From Ignavibacteriaceae bacterium (GTDB lineage: Bacteria; Bacteroidota; Ignavibacteria; Ignavibacteriales; Ignavibacteriaceae): a stretch of DNA of 64,000 nt. The stretch is from NCBI GenBank assembly GCA_008933765.1, contig WBUK01000014.1, positions 1 through 64,000 on the forward strand, read 5' to 3'. Shown here piece by piece: positions 1 through 8,906 of this stretch; position 1 is the stretch's first letter; each line of letters starts with the position of its first letter. The position numbers and the translations under genes are program-made. A model generated the notes under the pieces. That model was not told the origin of the DNA, ran no database searches, and saw only the letters and a list, made by a program, of their open reading frames with translations.

Positions 1-146
1 TGATCCCGCTCCTGAGGTGTGGCGCCCACTCCCCCTTTTCATCTTACCTCTGATACCTCTGCGCCATCGCTGTTGATCCCGCTCCTGAGGTGTGGCGCCC
101 ACTCCCCCTTTTCATCTTACCTCTGACAGTTTTGCTCCTTCGCTAT
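1..146. repeat. 73-bp tandem duplication of the thrB 3' end
   Basis: A 53-bp sequence at 1-53 recurs exactly at 74-126. The 20 bases after each copy (54-73 and 127-146) are also alike but diverged, so the period is 73 bp. The copy at 74-126 contains the last codons and stop of thrB (stop at 112-114); the copy at 1-53 lies beyond the stop. The array may continue past the left edge of the window. Confidence 0.9.
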
Positions 147-1419
147 TGACTGCAGAAAAGGATATATCAACGCTGTACCCGCTTGAACGATATTGTTCTA
201 CTATTGACTTAACAAGGATATTCAATTTTCCAACAATTTCGCTGTGAGTGTTAATTTCTTCGGAACCTTCTGCAAAGTTATTAGTTAAACCATCTTTAAA
301 ACCTTCGGTTAAATCATCCGTAAAACCTTCTGCTAAACCATTGGTTAAACCTTCCGTAAAACCTTCTGCCATGCCACCGGTTAAATCTTCGCTTAAACCA
401 TCCGGCAAACTTTCCGCAAATCTATTAGTTGAACTACCTGTATAATCGTCGGATAAATCATCTGCTGAACCCTCAACCGGAATTGCTTTATCAGCCTCGC
501 TCTTCAAAGAAATATTTCCCTCCGCTTTTTTGACCGACAGTTCATCGGCATTAAAAAGTGCGAACATCGTGGGACCCGAACCGGAAATATTAAAAGCAAT
601 CGCACCCGCAGCAAGCGCCATTTCTTTAATTTGTGCATACCCGGGAATCAGTTTTGAGCGGTAAGGCTCGGCAATAAAATCATCCGAGGCCGCCTGTATT
701 TTAGAAAAATCAGATGTTAATAACCCCGTCACCAACGACATTGCCGCACCGGTTTGCCGGATCGAATCCCCGGTTGGAATATTTTTCGGAAGAATCTCCC
801 GCGCTTCACTTGTTTTAATCTCAATATGAGGGTGAATGGTCATCACCCTCAAGCCTACGGGTGCCTCTATCCGGAAAAATTGCAGTTTATCAGGGTTATT
901 AATCACCACAAAACCACCCATAAGCGCCGGTATTACATTATCTCCGTGCCGGGTGCCGGAAGCAACCATCTCACCCTGCATTGCATATTCAATCAATCGT
1001 TCTTTCGGGAGAGGTTCAGCCAAAAGCCCGTTAACAGCCATCACCCCCGCAACTGCACTCGAGGCGCTCGAACCCAATCCGCTGCCAACAGGCATTCGTT
1101 TGTTTAGGATGATATCCACCCCTTCTCCGGGTGCCTGCTCATCAATAAATGCTTTAATTGCCATCCCTGCAGTGTTTTTTTCAACTTCGCTGCTCAGGGA
1201 AGTGTTGCCGAGTATTGATACAATCCGAACCTCACCCACATCGTTCGCAGTAACGGTAACTTCGTCGCCGACTATACCCTCACTGTGAATTGAGAAACCC
1301 ATAAGATCGAACCCCGGTCCCACATTAGATACGGTTGGCGGAGCATAAGCACGGGCATATTTTTTTATAAGCTTTCTTCCCGACATCGTTGCTTCTTGTT
1401 CACTGTTTTTTTCGCTCAA
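112..1419 (-). CDS. thrB: Homoserine kinase with an expanded repeat insert
   Basis: Phosphorylates L-homoserine with ATP in the cytoplasm, the step before threonine synthase. The GHMP-kinase ATP loop PVGSGLGSSASS is at residues 110-121, the N-terminal substrate strand VSNVGPGFDLMGF near 30-42, and the third GHMP motif NISGSGPTMFAL near 280-290. The protein has 435 residues against roughly 310 usual. The surplus is a block at about 295-395 between motif 3 and the last helix, much of it tetrapeptide repeats of the type G-[FL]-[TAS]-[END]. The listed start is a TTG with GAGGG six bases upstream; an ATG at 1384-1386 (residue 12) is an alternative. It lies 164 bp downstream of thrA in the same direction; threonine synthase may follow outside the window. 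The fold outside the insert looks intact. Confidence 0.93.
   Translation of the reverse strand: MSEKNSEQEATMSGRKLIKKYARAYAPPTVSNVGPGFDLMGFSIHSEGIVGDEVTVTANDVGEVRIVSILGNTSLSSEVEKNTAGMAIKAFIDEQAPGEGVDIILNKRMPVGSGLGSSASSAVAGVMAVNGLLAEPLPKERLIEYAMQGEMVASGTRHGDNVIPALMGGFVVINNPDKLQFFRIEAPVGLRVMTIHPHIEIKTSEAREILPKNIPTGDSIRQTGAAMSLVTGLLTSDFSKIQAASDDFIAEPYRSKLIPGYAQIKEMALAAGAIAFNISGSGPTMFALFNADELSVKKAEGNISLKSEADKAIPVEGSADDLSDDYTGSSTNRFAESLPDGLSEDLTGGMAEGFTEGLTNGLAEGFTDDLTEGFKDGLTNNFAEGSEEINTHSEIVGKLNILVKSIVEQYRSSGYSVDISFSAVNSEGAKLSEVR
256..417 (-). repeat. In-frame 12-bp repeats within thrB
   Basis: About 13 degenerate 12-bp units encode consecutive tetrapeptides such as GFTE, GLTN, GLAE and GFTD (residues about 335-388 of ThrB). 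Because units are multiples of three the reading frame is kept. The encoded stretch is acidic and glycine-rich and is placed between conserved parts of the GHMP fold, so it probably forms a surface loop. Confidence 0.85.
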
Positions 1420-1583
1420 TCAAAACCCTCATTTTTAGCTCACTAAAGGCAACAATTTTTGAGTGCATAACAAGTTTTCTCTCTTTTCCACTTCCGGTTT
1501 ATTTCAACAGGGACATGAAAATAAACTCTGTTTCAGGCGGCATATCACCCATAAATTATTTTCCACTTCGCCCGTCATCTGTT

Positions 1584-4211
1584 TTACCCATCATTCGCAC
1601 TGATAATTTTCAGAACATCATCCAAAACACCGGAGGCGGTAAGCTCAACCCCCGCACCGGGACCCGTTATCACAAGCGGGTATTGATTATATCTGTTAGT
1701 GTAAAACACGAAAACATTTTTAATCCCATCCACCATGAAAAGAGGGTCGTTTTCATCCACCGCACGGGGCGCCACTTCCAAGTTTTTCCCATCAAAAGAA
1801 GCAACAAATTTAATCTTCTTGCCCTCTTTTTTCGCTGAATCAACCATATAATCGATATCCAAATACTCGGGTTTGCCGGTTTTGTTTCGTTTTCCGAGAG
1901 GTGTAACCGAAATATCCGACATATCGCATTTAATACCCGCCTCGCGCACCAAAATTAAAAGTTTCCGCGCCACATCCGTGCCCGAGAGATCAATTAACGG
2001 GTCAGGTTCCGTGTATCCCAAATCCCGTGCTTCTGCAAGCGCTTCGGCAAATGTGGCTCCCTCCCATACCCGAGTTAAAATAAAATTAACCGAACCCGAC
2101 ATTATCCCCTCAATCTTCAACAACTTGTCGTTTGTTGATAAAAGATCATTCAAAACCCGCACAACAGGAAGTGCTGCACCGACATTTGTCTCATACAAAA
2201 GACGGCTTTTGCCCCTCTTTGCCGAACGACGGATCTTATCGTATTCCGCCGTTTCCGAAGAATTTGCAGATTTGTTGGCGGTAACAATATTTACCCCCGC
2301 AGCCAACAACGGTGCGTAATAAAAGGTGGTGTCGTCGGTTGCGGAACAATCAACAAAAATTTTAAATGGTTCGGGATCGTTGATTATTGTAGCTAAAAAT
2401 TTATCACGGCCAGCCGGTTCGCCATTTGCAAGAAGATAATCCCGAATGTTAAAATCAGAAGTGTCGGGTGAAGCAGGTTTTACTTTCGCATCACTTTTTG
2501 ACACCAAGAGCTCCCGAAGGCTCAGGCTGCCCGTTTCACCCTTACTTCCCTGCAGATTAGAATTTTCTTTCAAATCTTTACTCGCCCGCTTGTTTGAATT
2601 TTCTTGCAAACCCTTACTCCACTGCATGTTTGAGTTTTCTTTCAACCCCTTACCCCCCTGCCTGCTTGAGTTTTCTTTCAAATCCTCTCCAAAAAGCATC
2701 TTCGAAGAGTTAATCAGCCCCTTAATGTTAACAGTGTGGTTAAACCACTCACCCCCGGAAAGCAGTTCCAAAAATTTTGAACCGACATTTCCCGGACCCG
2801 CCAAATAGATATTCCACACCTTACGGCGGTCGAAAAAGAACTCGTTGTGAAGCGCATTCATCGCCTGTTTAAGTTTTTCCGCTGGAATCACGCACGAAAT
2901 ATTCAGCTCAGATGAGCCTTGCGCAATAGCATTAACGCTTATTTTCTGCCTGCCGAGCGTATCAAAAACACGCCCGCTGACTCCGTACCGGCTGCGCATA
3001 TTCGCACCAACAACCGCAATAACCGAAAGCCCCTCTTCTTTGTTGATCGAAGAAATTTTGCCCAAACGAAGCTCTTCTTTGAACTCTTCACTTAAAAGTT
3101 TAACGGCGCTTTTGCCCAATTTTGGTTCAATCGCAACACAAATTGAGTGCTCAGATGAAGCCTGAGTAATCAAAATTACATTGATTTTCCCCCTCGCTAA
3201 AGTTTTGAACAGCCTCCCCGCCGTGCCCATTGCACCAACCATTCCGCCGCCTTCCACTCTAATCAGCGTTATTGTATCGATGCTCGCAATGCCTGTAATT
3301 TCGTTGCCGTTGGCACCCGGGTCTTTGCGAATTATCGAGCCGGGATACTCAGGATTGAATGTATTTTTAATCCTGACGGGGATTCCGTGGTTCATTGCCG
3401 GTTGAATTGTCGGCGCATAAATCACTTTTGCGCCAAAATATGAAAGCTCCATCGCTTCTTCGTACGAAAGCTCGTCAACTATAAAGGAATCAGCAACTTT
3501 CCTTGGGTCGGCTGTAAGCACACCGTCAACATCAGTCCAGATTTCAATTTCATCAGCGTTAATAGCGGCTCCGAAAGTTGCAGCTGTAAAATCAGAACCC
3601 CCTCTTCCGAGTGTGGTGGTTTCGTTATCAAGCGTGGAACCGATAAATCCCGTGATAACCCGCAATACGGCACTTTTTTTCATTTCGTCGTTGATGAAAA
3701 AGAAAGTTTCCTTCTCCAAGATTGCAGCATTATTGAAGTTATTGTCGGTTTTGATTATTTTTCTTGTATCCAAAAACTCCGCTTCAATACCATTTGCCCG
3801 GAAAACTTCCGTGATTGTGTAGTTGGAAAGAAGTTCACCAAAACTTAAAATATAGTCGAGTGTTTTTGGGGTAAGTTCTTTTAAGAGATAAACGCCGTCC
3901 AACATTTCACGCAACTCTATGAATTGGGTTGTAAGCCACCCGGTAAGATTTTTCAGGTTTTCGTTCCGGGGGAGCAACACTTCCGTCGCTTCAAAGTGCC
4001 TTGTTTTAAGCTCTTCAAACAGAATGGTGTAATTTTTATCCCGGTTAAGCGCCGTGTTTGCAGCAAGAATCAGCTTATCCGTTACCCCCGAATAGGCAGA
4101 AAAAACCACTCCGGCAATCCCCTCGCTGAGTTTCTTTTTTACAATTTCTGTTACACTCTTTATCCGTTCAGGGTTTGCGACTGAAGAGCCGCCAAATTTC
4201 AATATCTTCAC
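1584..4211 (-). CDS. thrA: Bifunctional aspartate kinase / homoserine dehydrogenase I
   Basis: Catalyses the first and third steps from aspartate to homoserine for threonine, methionine and isoleucine. The aspartokinase domain occupies about 1-290 (KFGGSSVANPERIKSV at the N-terminus, GRGGSDFTA near 205), two ACT regulatory modules about 310-455 (threonine feedback is usual in this family), and NAD-dependent homoserine dehydrogenase about 465-875 (AGPGNVGSK Rossmann motif, GIMSGSVNFI, GYTEPDPLIDLSGTDVARK). The start is GTG with AAGGA seven to eight bases upstream. It has 875 residues, longer than the usual ~820, because of a repeat insert at about residues 500-560 just after the first strands of the dehydrogenase domain. 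It precedes thrB in the same direction. The catalytic motifs seem complete. Confidence 0.95.
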   Translation of the reverse strand: MKILKFGGSSVANPERIKSVTEIVKKKLSEGIAGVVFSAYSGVTDKLILAANTALNRDKNYTILFEELKTRHFEATEVLLPRNENLKNLTGWLTTQFIELREMLDGVYLLKELTPKTLDYILSFGELLSNYTITEVFRANGIEAEFLDTRKIIKTDNNFNNAAILEKETFFFINDEMKKSAVLRVITGFIGSTLDNETTTLGRGGSDFTAATFGAAINADEIEIWTDVDGVLTADPRKVADSFIVDELSYEEAMELSYFGAKVIYAPTIQPAMNHGIPVRIKNTFNPEYPGSIIRKDPGANGNEITGIASIDTITLIRVEGGGMVGAMGTAGRLFKTLARGKINVILITQASSEHSICVAIEPKLGKSAVKLLSEEFKEELRLGKISSINKEEGLSVIAVVGANMRSRYGVSGRVFDTLGRQKISVNAIAQGSSELNISCVIPAEKLKQAMNALHNEFFFDRRKVWNIYLAGPGNVGSKFLELLSGGEWFNHTVNIKGLINSSKMLFGEDLKENSSRQGGKGLKENSNMQWSKGLQENSNKRASKDLKENSNLQGSKGETGSLSLRELLVSKSDAKVKPASPDTSDFNIRDYLLANGEPAGRDKFLATIINDPEPFKIFVDCSATDDTTFYYAPLLAAGVNIVTANKSANSSETAEYDKIRRSAKRGKSRLLYETNVGAALPVVRVLNDLLSTNDKLLKIEGIMSGSVNFILTRVWEGATFAEALAEARDLGYTEPDPLIDLSGTDVARKLLILVREAGIKCDMSDISVTPLGKRNKTGKPEYLDIDYMVDSAKKEGKKIKFVASFDGKNLEVAPRAVDENDPLFMVDGIKNVFVFYTNRYNQYPLVITGPGAGVELTASGVLDDVLKIISANDG
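2545..2690 (-). repeat. In-frame 36-bp repeats within thrA
   Basis: Four 36-bp units, marked by GARTTTTCTT at 2560, 2596, 2632 and 2668, encode a 12-residue repeat of the type GLKENSNMQWSK. The insert sits where other ThrA proteins have a short helix between the first strands of the dehydrogenase domain. The period preserves the frame. Confidence 0.88.
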
Positions 4212-4229
4212 GATTAAAGTCCTTATAGG

Positions 4230-6281
4230 TTAAATCTCTATTCTGTCGGGAATTGATTTTTTAAGTTTTTCAATTTCATCTCTCAGAAATGCAGCCCTTT
4301 CAAATTCTAAATCTTTCGCTGCATTTCTCATCTCTTCGGTAAGGTCTTCTATCATTGCTTTTCGCTCATCGATGCTCATAAATTTCAGCACCGGTTCTGC
4401 CACTTTCGAAAACTGAGATTGCGAAGCTTCATATTCAAGCTCTTTCTTCCTCACATCTGCAATAGCAGTTGAACTCATAATCTCATCAATGCTCTTGTAA
4501 AGAGTTTTCGGCGTGATTCCATGCTTTTTATTGTATTCTTTTTGAATTTTTCTGCGCCGTTCGGTTTCGTCTATAACCACTCTCATAGAATCGGTAATTT
4601 TATCCGCATACATTATCACAAGCCCGTTTGCGTTCCGGGCGGTTCTTCCGGCGGTTTGCATAAGCGACCTTTCGCTCCGCAGAAAACCCTCTTTATCGGC
4701 ATCAATTATTGCAACTAACGACACTTCCGGCAAATCCAATCCCTCCCTCAGAAGGTTAACACCAACCAGCACATCAAAATCACCAAGCCTTAAATCGCGC
4801 AAAATTTCCACCCTTTCAAGCGCATCTATATCACTGTGGATGTATCGTACCGCAATACCAATTCGTGCAAGATATTCAGATAAATCTTCCGCCATCTTTT
4901 TTGTAAGCGTCGTTACAAGTGTGCGCTCACCTTTTTGGACACGGATTCTTATCTCGGCAATCAGGTCGTCAATTTGCGTTTTAACGGGGCGTACCTGAAT
5001 TTCGGGATCAAGCAACCCGGTGGGGCGGATGATCTGCTCGATATACTTGCCGTTCGTTTTTTTCAGTTCATAATCTCCCGGAGTTGCCGAAACAAAAATT
5101 ACATTGTGCATTTTTGCCTCAAACTCATCGAATTTCATCGGACGGTTATCAAGCGCAGAAGGAAGCCGGAATCCGTGATGAACCAGCGTTTCTTTTCTCG
5201 ATCGGTCGCCGTTATACATTCCGCGCACTTGCGAAACAGTAACATGCGACTCATCGATAATCATTAAAAAATCTTCCGGAAAATAATCAAGAAGACAGTA
5301 GGGACGCGTCCCTTTTTCACGAAGATCCATGTGGCGGGAATAATTTTCAATGCCCGAGCAATACCCCACTTCCTTAATCATTTCAATATCGAACCTTGTG
5401 CGCTGCTCCAACCTTTGAGCTTCCAAATAGCGCTCTTGTTCACGAAAATCGGCGAGCCTTTCTTCCAATTCCGCTTCAATCAATGCGAGCGAAAGTTTTT
5501 GCTTCTCCGGGTTGGTTACGAAGTATTTAGCGGGGTAAATTGCCGTTTCATCAAGTTCGCGCAACACTTCACCGCTTATAGGTTCAATCACGGAAATTCT
5601 TTCGATTTCATCGTCAAAAAATTCGACTCTTATCGCTTCTTCAATCTCATAAGCGGGAATAATTTCCAGCACATCACCGCGCATTCTGAAGGTTCCGCGC
5701 ATAAATTCCATGTCGTTTCGCGCATAATAGATGTTCACAAGCGCACGCATCAGGTCTTTTTTGGAGAGAATATCGCCCGTGTGCAGAAAGATTGTTTGCT
5801 CGGCATACTCGTGAGGCGCACCGATACCGTAAATACAGCTGACGGAAGCAACAATTATCACATCGTTTCGCCCTTCTATCAGTGAAGTGGTGGCTTTCAG
5901 GCGAAGCCGGTCAATCTCTTCGTTGATTGAAAAATCTTTTTCGATGAAAGTGTCGCTGCTTACAACATACGCTTCAGGCTGGTAATAGTCGTAATAGCTG
6001 ATGAAAAATTCAACGGGGTTGTTAGGAAAAAAGCCTTTTAGTTCGGCGTAAAGCTGGGCTGCCAAAGTCTTATTGTGAGAAATAACCAGCGTTGGGCGGT
6101 TATGCCGGGCAATTACATTCGCCATCGTGAATGTTTTCCCGCTTCCGGTTACTCCGAGAAGTGTCTGGAATTTTTCACCTCGTGCTAAACCGGCGGATAG
6201 CGCCTCAATCGCCTTCGGCTGGTCACCTGAAGGTTCGTAGTTGGATCGTAAATTAAATCTTCTCTTTTGCTCTTTTGGCAT
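4230..6281 (-). CDS. uvrB: Excinuclease ABC subunit B
   Basis: Damage-verification subunit of nucleotide excision repair; loaded by UvrA and partner of UvrC. 683 residues, normal for the family. It shows the Walker A motif GVTGSGKT near residues 43-50, the beta-hairpin segment with [11 protein letters not shown] near 90-105, the helicase motif IDESHVT near 340, motif [14 protein letters not shown], and the C-terminal UVR domain for UvrC contact near 640-675. It is 18 bp upstream of thrA in the same direction but is not functionally linked to it. Confidence 0.98.
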   Translation of the reverse strand: MPKEQKRRFNLRSNYEPSGDQPKAIEALSAGLARGEKFQTLLGVTGSGKTFTMANVIARHNRPTLVISHNKTLAAQLYAELKGFFPNNPVEFFISYYDYYQPEAYVVSSDTFIEKDFSINEEIDRLRLKATTSLIEGRNDVIIVASVSCIYGIGAPHEYAEQTIFLHTGDILSKKDLMRALVNIYYARNDMEFMRGTFRMRGDVLEIIPAYEIEEAIRVEFFDDEIERISVIEPISGEVLRELDETAIYPAKYFVTNPEKQKLSLALIEAELEERLADFREQERYLEAQRLEQRTRFDIEMIKEVGYCSGIENYSRHMDLREKGTRPYCLLDYFPEDFLMIIDESHVTVSQVRGMYNGDRSRKETLVHHGFRLPSALDNRPMKFDEFEAKMHNVIFVSATPGDYELKKTNGKYIEQIIRPTGLLDPEIQVRPVKTQIDDLIAEIRIRVQKGERTLVTTLTKKMAEDLSEYLARIGIAVRYIHSDIDALERVEILRDLRLGDFDVLVGVNLLREGLDLPEVSLVAIIDADKEGFLRSERSLMQTAGRTARNANGLVIMYADKITDSMRVVIDETERRRKIQKEYNKKHGITPKTLYKSIDEIMSSTAIADVRKKELEYEASQSQFSKVAEPVLKFMSIDERKAMIEDLTEEMRNAAKDLEFERAAFLRDEIEKLKKSIPDRIEI

Positions 6282-6409
6282 TTTTTGCTTTTTGCGCTTT
6301 TTTTGCTTTTTATGATTCCGGGTTGTTCTTAGTTTTGAACTCCGGTGAGTATTATTTCAGGGATTCACCCTTGATTCAGAAGTTTTCCAAAATCAGACTT
6401 TTGGGGGTT

Positions 6410-6575
6410 CGCCCTAAACCCGTAGTTAATCTTATCAGGACTTTACACGGTTAGCATTCAGCGATGAAGTGGACTTAATCAGGATTCCCGGTCCGCCAAC
6501 GGCTAATAAGCTAATTTTATCAGGCTTCCCAAATGCAGCCCTTAACCCGTAATTAGCCTAATCAGGATTGACAGT
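6410..6575. repeat. Degenerate ~42-bp tandem repeat after the methyltransferase stop
   Basis: The core ATCAGG(A/C) recurs at 6434, 6478, 6519 and 6561, 41-44 bp apart. The outer units share a longer match (GCCCTAAACCCGTAGTTAAT versus GCCCTTAACCCGTAATTAGC). The last unit contains the final codons and stop (6558-6560) of the methyltransferase gene, so the array looks like old, diverged copies of that gene end. It fills most of the 276-bp gap before uvrB; I see no gene in the rest of the gap. Confidence 0.7.
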
Positions 6576-7178
6576 AACTTGCCCGTTATTATGAATCCGA
6601 GGAGATAGAAATTTCCGTGGTTCGCCCTTAACCACCCTTAATTTAAAGAACACTTCTTCAGGCGAAAAAATGCCCGCAAAGAAGCGTTCGTACATCACCG
6701 GCTCAAGATTAATGAAAAAATCGATCCATTTCAGCACTGCAAAATGGGATGAGATAAACTTCTTCTCCAACACTTCAAACTGAGCTTGTCCCTCATAGTT
6801 AGTGCGATGGTTCAGTTTCCATTTTTCGTAAAACTTCAGTTTGCGGTTTCCGATGTATTCGTAGTTATCAAAAGTTCGGATCGAAAACGGGATTTTGTGG
6901 TCGGGGTCGCCGAAATATTTGGTGTTCAGGAAAAAAGGTGCGTAAACGATCATTGTGGCGTCAGGTTTTGCGATCCTGTAGAGTTCGTTTATCACCTTGT
7001 AGAAATTTTCGATATGCTCCAGAATATGTGAGCAAAAAATCTCGTCAAAATGATTTTCGGGGAACGGGTAGGGGAAGGTGTTTATATCGTGTATCTCGTT
7101 CCCGCCATAGTCAACTACATCTAAATTAACATAACCGGGACGAATATCTCTGCCACAACCGAGATTCAATTTATTCAT
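6558..7178 (-). CDS. SAM-dependent methyltransferase, type 11
   Basis: Class I methyltransferase of unknown substrate. Motif I is LNLGCGRD at residues 4-11, followed by NLDVVDYGG (acidic residue for the ribose of SAM), the DEIFCSHILEHI motif near 45-57 and ELYRIAKPDATMIVYAP (motif III) near 65-80. The remaining 100 residues carry aromatic-rich segments seen in enzymes acting on sugars or lipids, but nothing fixes the substrate. It stands alone, with a 205-bp leader and a 276-bp repeat-bearing trailer. The start ATG has AAGGA seven bases upstream; that site falls in a strong hairpin (see 7182-7218). Confidence 0.85.
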   Translation of the reverse strand: MNKLNLGCGRDIRPGYVNLDVVDYGGNEIHDINTFPYPFPENHFDEIFCSHILEHIENFYKVINELYRIAKPDATMIVYAPFFLNTKYFGDPDHKIPFSIRTFDNYEYIGNRKLKFYEKWKLNHRTNYEGQAQFEVLEKKFISSHFAVLKWIDFFINLEPVMYERFFAGIFSPEEVFFKLRVVKGEPRKFLSPRIHNNGQVTVNPD

Positions 7179-7181
7179 CTA

Positions 7182-7218
7182 AATTCCTTGATTTTTCAAC
7201 CTGCAAATCTAAGGAATT
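7182..7218 (-). promoter_or_regulatory. Hairpin covering the methyltransferase ribosome-binding site
   Basis: On the transcribed strand AATTCCTT pairs with AAGGAATT (8 bp), then after one bulged A, GATTT pairs with AAATC (5 bp), closing a 10-base loop. The 3' arm holds the AAGGA Shine-Dalgarno sequence, and the ATG begins four bases after the stem. It would hide the ribosome site when folded. The rest of the leader (7219-7383) is AT-rich with no other feature seen. Confidence 0.6.
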
Positions 7219-7383
7219 AACCGCTCAACTTAAATGTAATTTAAGCGTACTGTTTGACTTTCGATAATTTCTGTCCTGAATTGTAGCCGTCCGATTTTCG
7301 AGATTTTATGAACATTTTTTTATTTATTCAAAAACAGAGAGGGAAGAATTAACAGAAATTATATATTTGTTATGTTTCTGTGT

Positions 7384-7896
7384 TTAAATCACCAAGCCGG
7401 TTTTCTTAACTTCGTCACCACTAAGAACAATTATGTGTTCCGGGAAAATATTATAAATTTTGCAGAAGGCGAATAATTTGGTTTTGATACTGTTGCTTAT
7501 CGGAATCAGCCAATCAGCTTTTGCATTCGTAATTACCAATAAAAATACAAATCTCACCGAACTTAATTTTGATTGAATCAAGTTTTTTCCAACTTCACCA
7601 TTATCGTCTGAGTTTCTCCCAATTCTGACAGATACGAAGATATCAAATGTATTTCTCCATTTTTCTAAAATCTCTGATTCATAATTCAAATAATCTTCAG
7701 AATTGGAAGATTTAGGATTGCTGGTTCTTGCCTCAAATATCCATAGTAATTGATTTGTTTTGGTTGAATGAAGTACAAGAAATTCCGCAACTTTAGGTTT
7801 ATTTTTAAATTTTTTATACAATTCACTTTTTTCTACATGGAAAAGGTCACTGTCTTGGAAAGGCCCAAAATCTAACCCTGATTCAGAAATTATCAA
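7384..7896 (-). CDS. Uncharacterised ATPase partner, restriction-endonuclease-like
   Basis: A 170-residue protein of unknown function translated with the ATPase upstream. Its start is TTG, overlapping the TGA stop of the ATPase as TTGA (7893-7896); there is no internal methionine. Residues about 36-62 read KVAEFLVLH ... LLWIFEARTSNP: an acidic residue at the edge of one strand, then E-x-R at the end of the next. This resembles the D/E ... E-x-K core of PD-(D/E)xK nucleases, with Arg where Lys is usual. From memory, small proteins with an EAKSS-type motif sit beside this ATPase family elsewhere; I cannot check that here. It has no signal peptide or membrane segment. The nuclease reading is an inference; a non-catalytic partner is also possible. 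Confidence 0.6.
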   Translation of the reverse strand: MIISESGLDFGPFQDSDLFHVEKSELYKKFKNKPKVAEFLVLHSTKTNQLLWIFEARTSNPKSSNSEDYLNYESEILEKWRNTFDIFVSVRIGRNSDDNGEVGKNLIQSKLSSVRFVFLLVITNAKADWLIPISNSIKTKLFAFCKIYNIFPEHIIVLSGDEVKKTGLVI

Positions 7897-8906
7897 TGAA
7901 CCGCCAGATCAATTTCTTCGTGAAATAATGTAACGGATTCTTCAATTATTGAATTGGGGGGTATTCCGTCTGATAAATCATAGGTATCCCAACTGTTTTC
8001 AAAATATGATAAAAATGGAATACTGATATTTTTGCTTCTCGCAATTAAATAAAGTTTTTTAACAACAAAATATGAGTGGCTGGAAATAAATATCTGAACC
8101 CCTAACTTTGAAATATTGTATAAAATCTCTAAAAATCTCATTAACGCATCGGGATGAAGGGCAGACTCAACTTCATCAACAAACAAAATTGATTGTGAAT
8201 CAAGATAGCGGTTACCCAAAAGCGTATCTAAAATTGAAATCTTTTTTACACCCTCAGCTGTTACACCCAAATCAAACCGTTGTTTACCGCGTCTAAAGAA
8301 CAATTTATCCAACTGTTCATTGTGTTCAACTTTGCCGTCAATTAATTCTTCAAGATTATTTCTTGCTTCGGCAAACACTTTATAATTTTTGCCTCCTTTT
8401 GGCTGCAGAAGCCATGCTTTTGCTAAGTCATAATAGGTATCATCGAAACCAAATTCATTGCTGTATTCACGAGACCGTAAAATATCTTTGTAAATCGACA
8501 ATATTTCCTTTGCAGGCAAAAACAGACTATTACTCTCCCGTTTTGGAATGTATGACTCAAGAAACTGGATTTTTTTTGTAGTATCTCTTCCGAAACCATA
8601 CTTAAATTTGGCATCTTCGTAAACCATTTCAAAATCTAACCCGGATTCTGCACCTTTGGTAACCAAATCTCCAATCTGATTTACCTGAAAAGTCCAATAC
8701 AGCTTATTCATCAGAATATCTGCAGCAGAACGGAACTCATCACCTTTTTTATATTCTTCAACAGTTTTTATTGCAGAATAGATGGCTTTTAAAAGAATGG
8801 TTTTTCCCGAACTGTTCGGACCAATTACTAAATTAATCCCGGAAAGACCGGACCAAAGAAGTTCCTGAAAAGGACCAAAATTACGAAGAGAAACTTGAGT
8901 TATCAT
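7893..8906 (-). CDS. AAA family ATPase, SMC/ABC type (OLD-like, no TOPRIM)
   Basis: A 337-residue P-loop ATPase of the AAA_15/AAA_21 class found in many phage-defence and toxin-like systems. It begins with VSLRNFGPFQ, typical of RecF/SMC-type heads. Walker A GPNSSGKT is at 29-36, the signature-like VTAEGVKKIS near 220, Walker B SILFVDE at 239-245 followed by the D-loop, and the switch histidine in FISSH at about 277. The middle carries FLPAKEILSIY and FDDTYYDLA, segments I associate with a subfamily having a partner gene. The protein ends about 60 residues after the switch, so it lacks the TOPRIM nuclease of OLD proteins. It overlaps the partner at 7384-7896 by 4 bp. The cassette is more AT-rich than its neighbours and flanked by unrelated housekeeping genes, which suggests acquisition. 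Confidence 0.85.
   Translation of the reverse strand: MITQVSLRNFGPFQELLWSGLSGINLVIGPNSSGKTILLKAIYSAIKTVEEYKKGDEFRSAADILMNKLYWTFQVNQIGDLVTKGAESGLDFEMVYEDAKFKYGFGRDTTKKIQFLESYIPKRESNSLFLPAKEILSIYKDILRSREYSNEFGFDDTYYDLAKAWLLQPKGGKNYKVFAEARNNLEELIDGKVEHNEQLDKLFFRRGKQRFDLGVTAEGVKKISILDTLLGNRYLDSQSILFVDEVESALHPDALMRFLEILYNISKLGVQIFISSHSYFVVKKLYLIARSKNISIPFLSYFENSWDTYDLSDGIPPNSIIEESVTLFHEEIDLAVH

Noticed and set aside
248..445. 65-residue plus-strand ORF rich in Lys-Pro-Ser repeats
   Set aside because: It is the antisense image of the thrB tetrapeptide repeat; no ribosome site and no independent support.
7850..8906. Shared FGPFQ near the N-terminus of both the ATPase and its partner
   Set aside because: The match is five residues with little DNA similarity around it; probably chance.
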